NCBI GenBank assembly: GCA_003669575.1
Contig: QWOR01000180.1
Coordinates: forward strand, 1 to 7,312
DNA length: 7,312 nucleotides
Origin: Planctomycetota bacterium
GTDB taxonomy: Bacteria > Planctomycetota > Planctomycetia > Planctomycetales > Planctomycetaceae
Direction: 5' to 3'
In this document: piece after piece, positions 6,489 to 7,312 of the stretch
Layout: each line of letters begins with the position of its first letter
Numbering within the stretch: position 1 is the stretch's first letter
The notes under the pieces: model-generated
Seen by the model: only the letters and a program-made list of their open reading frames with translations
Databases searched by the model: none
Told to the model about the DNA's origin: nothing
Position numbers and translations under genes: made by a program

Positions 6489-7312
6489 GCCAGGAAGCAA
6501 TCAGCTGTCAGCTCTCAGCCGTCAGTTCTCATCCACTCTCTGCTGGAGTAGCCGCGTGTCCCCCTCGTCTCCTCCCCACTCTCCAGCGAGCGTTCTGCTG
6601 TGTGGCGTTTCTGCTCGGCGCTTCTCAGCTGCAACTCAAAGCTGCGGAAAGGGTACGGGCAGAGGATGGTGTGCAGTCCAAGGTGGTTAAGCTCTTCGGT
6701 GCGGGCGGGCTGGCGGGGCTGCAGGGGTACGGAACAGGCTTTGTGATCTCTCCCCAGGGACATATCGCGACGGTTTGGAGCCACCTGCTCGATGGGGACA
6801 CCGTGTCGGTCGTCCTCTCGAATGGAAAACGGGCGATTGGGCGAGTGGTGGCTACCGAGGCGAAACTCGACCTGGCTGTCCTGAAAATTGACGCTGAGGA
6901 TCTCGACTGTTTCGATCTGTCAAAGACTGCAACGGCTGGCCCGGGGACCCGGATCCTCGCCTTCAGCAACATGTTCAAGGTGGCGGCTGGAGATGAGCCG
7001 CTGTCGGTTCAGCATGGCATTATCTCGGCCCGCACTCAGCTGAGTGCCCGGCGTGGTCGGTTCGCCTCGAACTACAATGGCCCGGTCTACGTGGTCGACG
7101 CCATTACCAATAACCCCGGAGCAGCGGGCGGTGTGCTGACGACCCGCGATGGTCAATTGCTCGGCATGCTGGGCCGCGAGTTGCGAGACGCGAATTCGCA
7201 GGTGTGGGTGAACTACGTCATTCCGATCGGCGAACTGGCTCCGACGCTGCTGGCCATGGTCCAGGGAGAATATGTTCGATCACCAGAGTCCGCTGATTCC
7301 TCGTCGACTGGA
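6485..7312 (+). CDS. Trypsin-fold S1C-like protein with Ser-to-Ala nucleophile, probable pseudoprotease (3' end outside window)
   Basis: The frame runs open to the right edge, giving 276 residues. The ATG at 6485 overlaps the upstream stop as ATGA, which argues for translational coupling. A signal peptide is likely: Arg at 28 and 35, hydrophobic AFCCVAFLLGA (36-46), then LKAAE. A GTG at 6602 is an alternative start but leaves no charged n-region. The trypsin-like core runs from about 65 to 255: GYGTGFVISPQG, VWSHLLDG (His 100 at the catalytic His position), LDLAVLKID (Asp 129), and a substrate-pocket/nucleophile loop NNPGAAGGVL (209-218). In active S1C enzymes, including its upstream neighbour, this loop reads NPGNSGGPL, so the nucleophile is Ala 214 (GCG). 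The protein should therefore bind rather than cut peptides, if the base call is right. GCG is one base from the Ser codon TCG. The window ends before any PDZ or C-terminal domain could be seen. Fold call is firm; loss of activity is inferred from sequence. Confidence 0.85.
   Translation, partial: MSQEAISCQLSAVSSHPLSAGVAACPPRLLPTLQRAFCCVAFLLGASQLQLKAAERVRAEDGVQSKVVKLFGAGGLAGLQGYGTGFVISPQGHIATVWSHLLDGDTVSVVLSNGKRAIGRVVATEAKLDLAVLKIDAEDLDCFDLSKTATAGPGTRILAFSNMFKVAAGDEPLSVQHGIISARTQLSARRGRFASNYNGPVYVVDAITNNPGAAGGVLTTRDGQLLGMLGRELRDANSQVWVNYVIPIGELAPTLLAMVQGEYVRSPESADSSSTG
6501..6528 (+). repeat. Four imperfect 7-bp tandem repeats (TCAGYYS) inside the start of the pseudoprotease gene
   Basis: Successive heptamers read TCAGCTG, TCAGCTC, TCAGCCG and TCAGTTC, followed by a decayed TCATCCA (6529-6535). 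They encode residues about 6-15 of the predicted signal-peptide n-region. A unit of seven bases is not a multiple of three, so gain or loss of one copy would shift the frame relative to the ATG at 6485. From here to about 6590 the sequence stays pyrimidine-rich and low in complexity, and includes CCCTCGTCTC (6562-6571), shared with the purine-rich tract upstream of the phosphatase gene. Confidence 0.6.

Noticed and set aside
6501..6535. CRISPR-like array at the heptamer repeats
   Set aside because: Units are 7 bp with no spacers and no cas gene nearby; it is a simple tandem repeat.
6307..6690. 127-codon plus-strand frame spanning the junction of the last two genes
   Set aside because: It runs out of frame with both the protease C-terminus and the pseudoprotease N-terminus, which are supported by family motifs.

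Overview
The window (about 7.3 kb, GC-rich) looks like chromosomal DNA of a planctomycete-type bacterium. This rests on gene content, not on a marker gene: a bacterial neutral-ceramidase-like secreted enzyme, a periplasmic alkaline phosphatase, and HtrA-like trypsin-fold proteins with planctomycete-style C-terminal extensions and long signal-peptide n-regions. No rRNA, tRNA, CRISPR array, transposase or phage gene is visible. The phylum assignment is an inference.

Layout. Positions 1-1029 (+) are the 3' part of a neutral/alkaline ceramidase-like gene whose start lies left of the window. A 199-bp convergent spacer with small inverted repeats follows. Positions 1229-2482 (-) encode a DadA-like FAD-dependent D-amino-acid dehydrogenase. 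A 287-bp divergent spacer carries a repeated GCAATTG site and a purine-rich low-complexity tract. Positions 2770-4419 (+) encode an exported alkaline phosphatase that ends soon after its Asp-His metal motif. A 272-bp spacer holds a perfect 12-bp palindrome and a strong 10-bp-stem hairpin. Positions 4692-6488 (+) encode an exported HtrA/DegP-like S1C serine protease with one PDZ domain and an extra C-terminal domain. Positions 6485-7312 (+, running off the right edge) encode a second trypsin-fold protein that overlaps its upstream neighbour by ATGA.

How they may work together. Four of the five proteins either carry a visible signal peptide or belong to secreted families, so the region concerns cell-envelope chemistry (lipid amide, phosphate monoester and protein hydrolysis). 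Only the last two genes show direct evidence of acting as a unit. The downstream protein keeps the positions of the catalytic His and Asp, but its nucleophile Ser is Ala (NPGAAGG where the active enzyme has NPGNSGG). The pair therefore looks like an active protease translationally coupled to a pseudoprotease, and this is the most interesting observation here. Four imperfect 7-bp tandem repeats lie just inside the start of the pseudoprotease gene.
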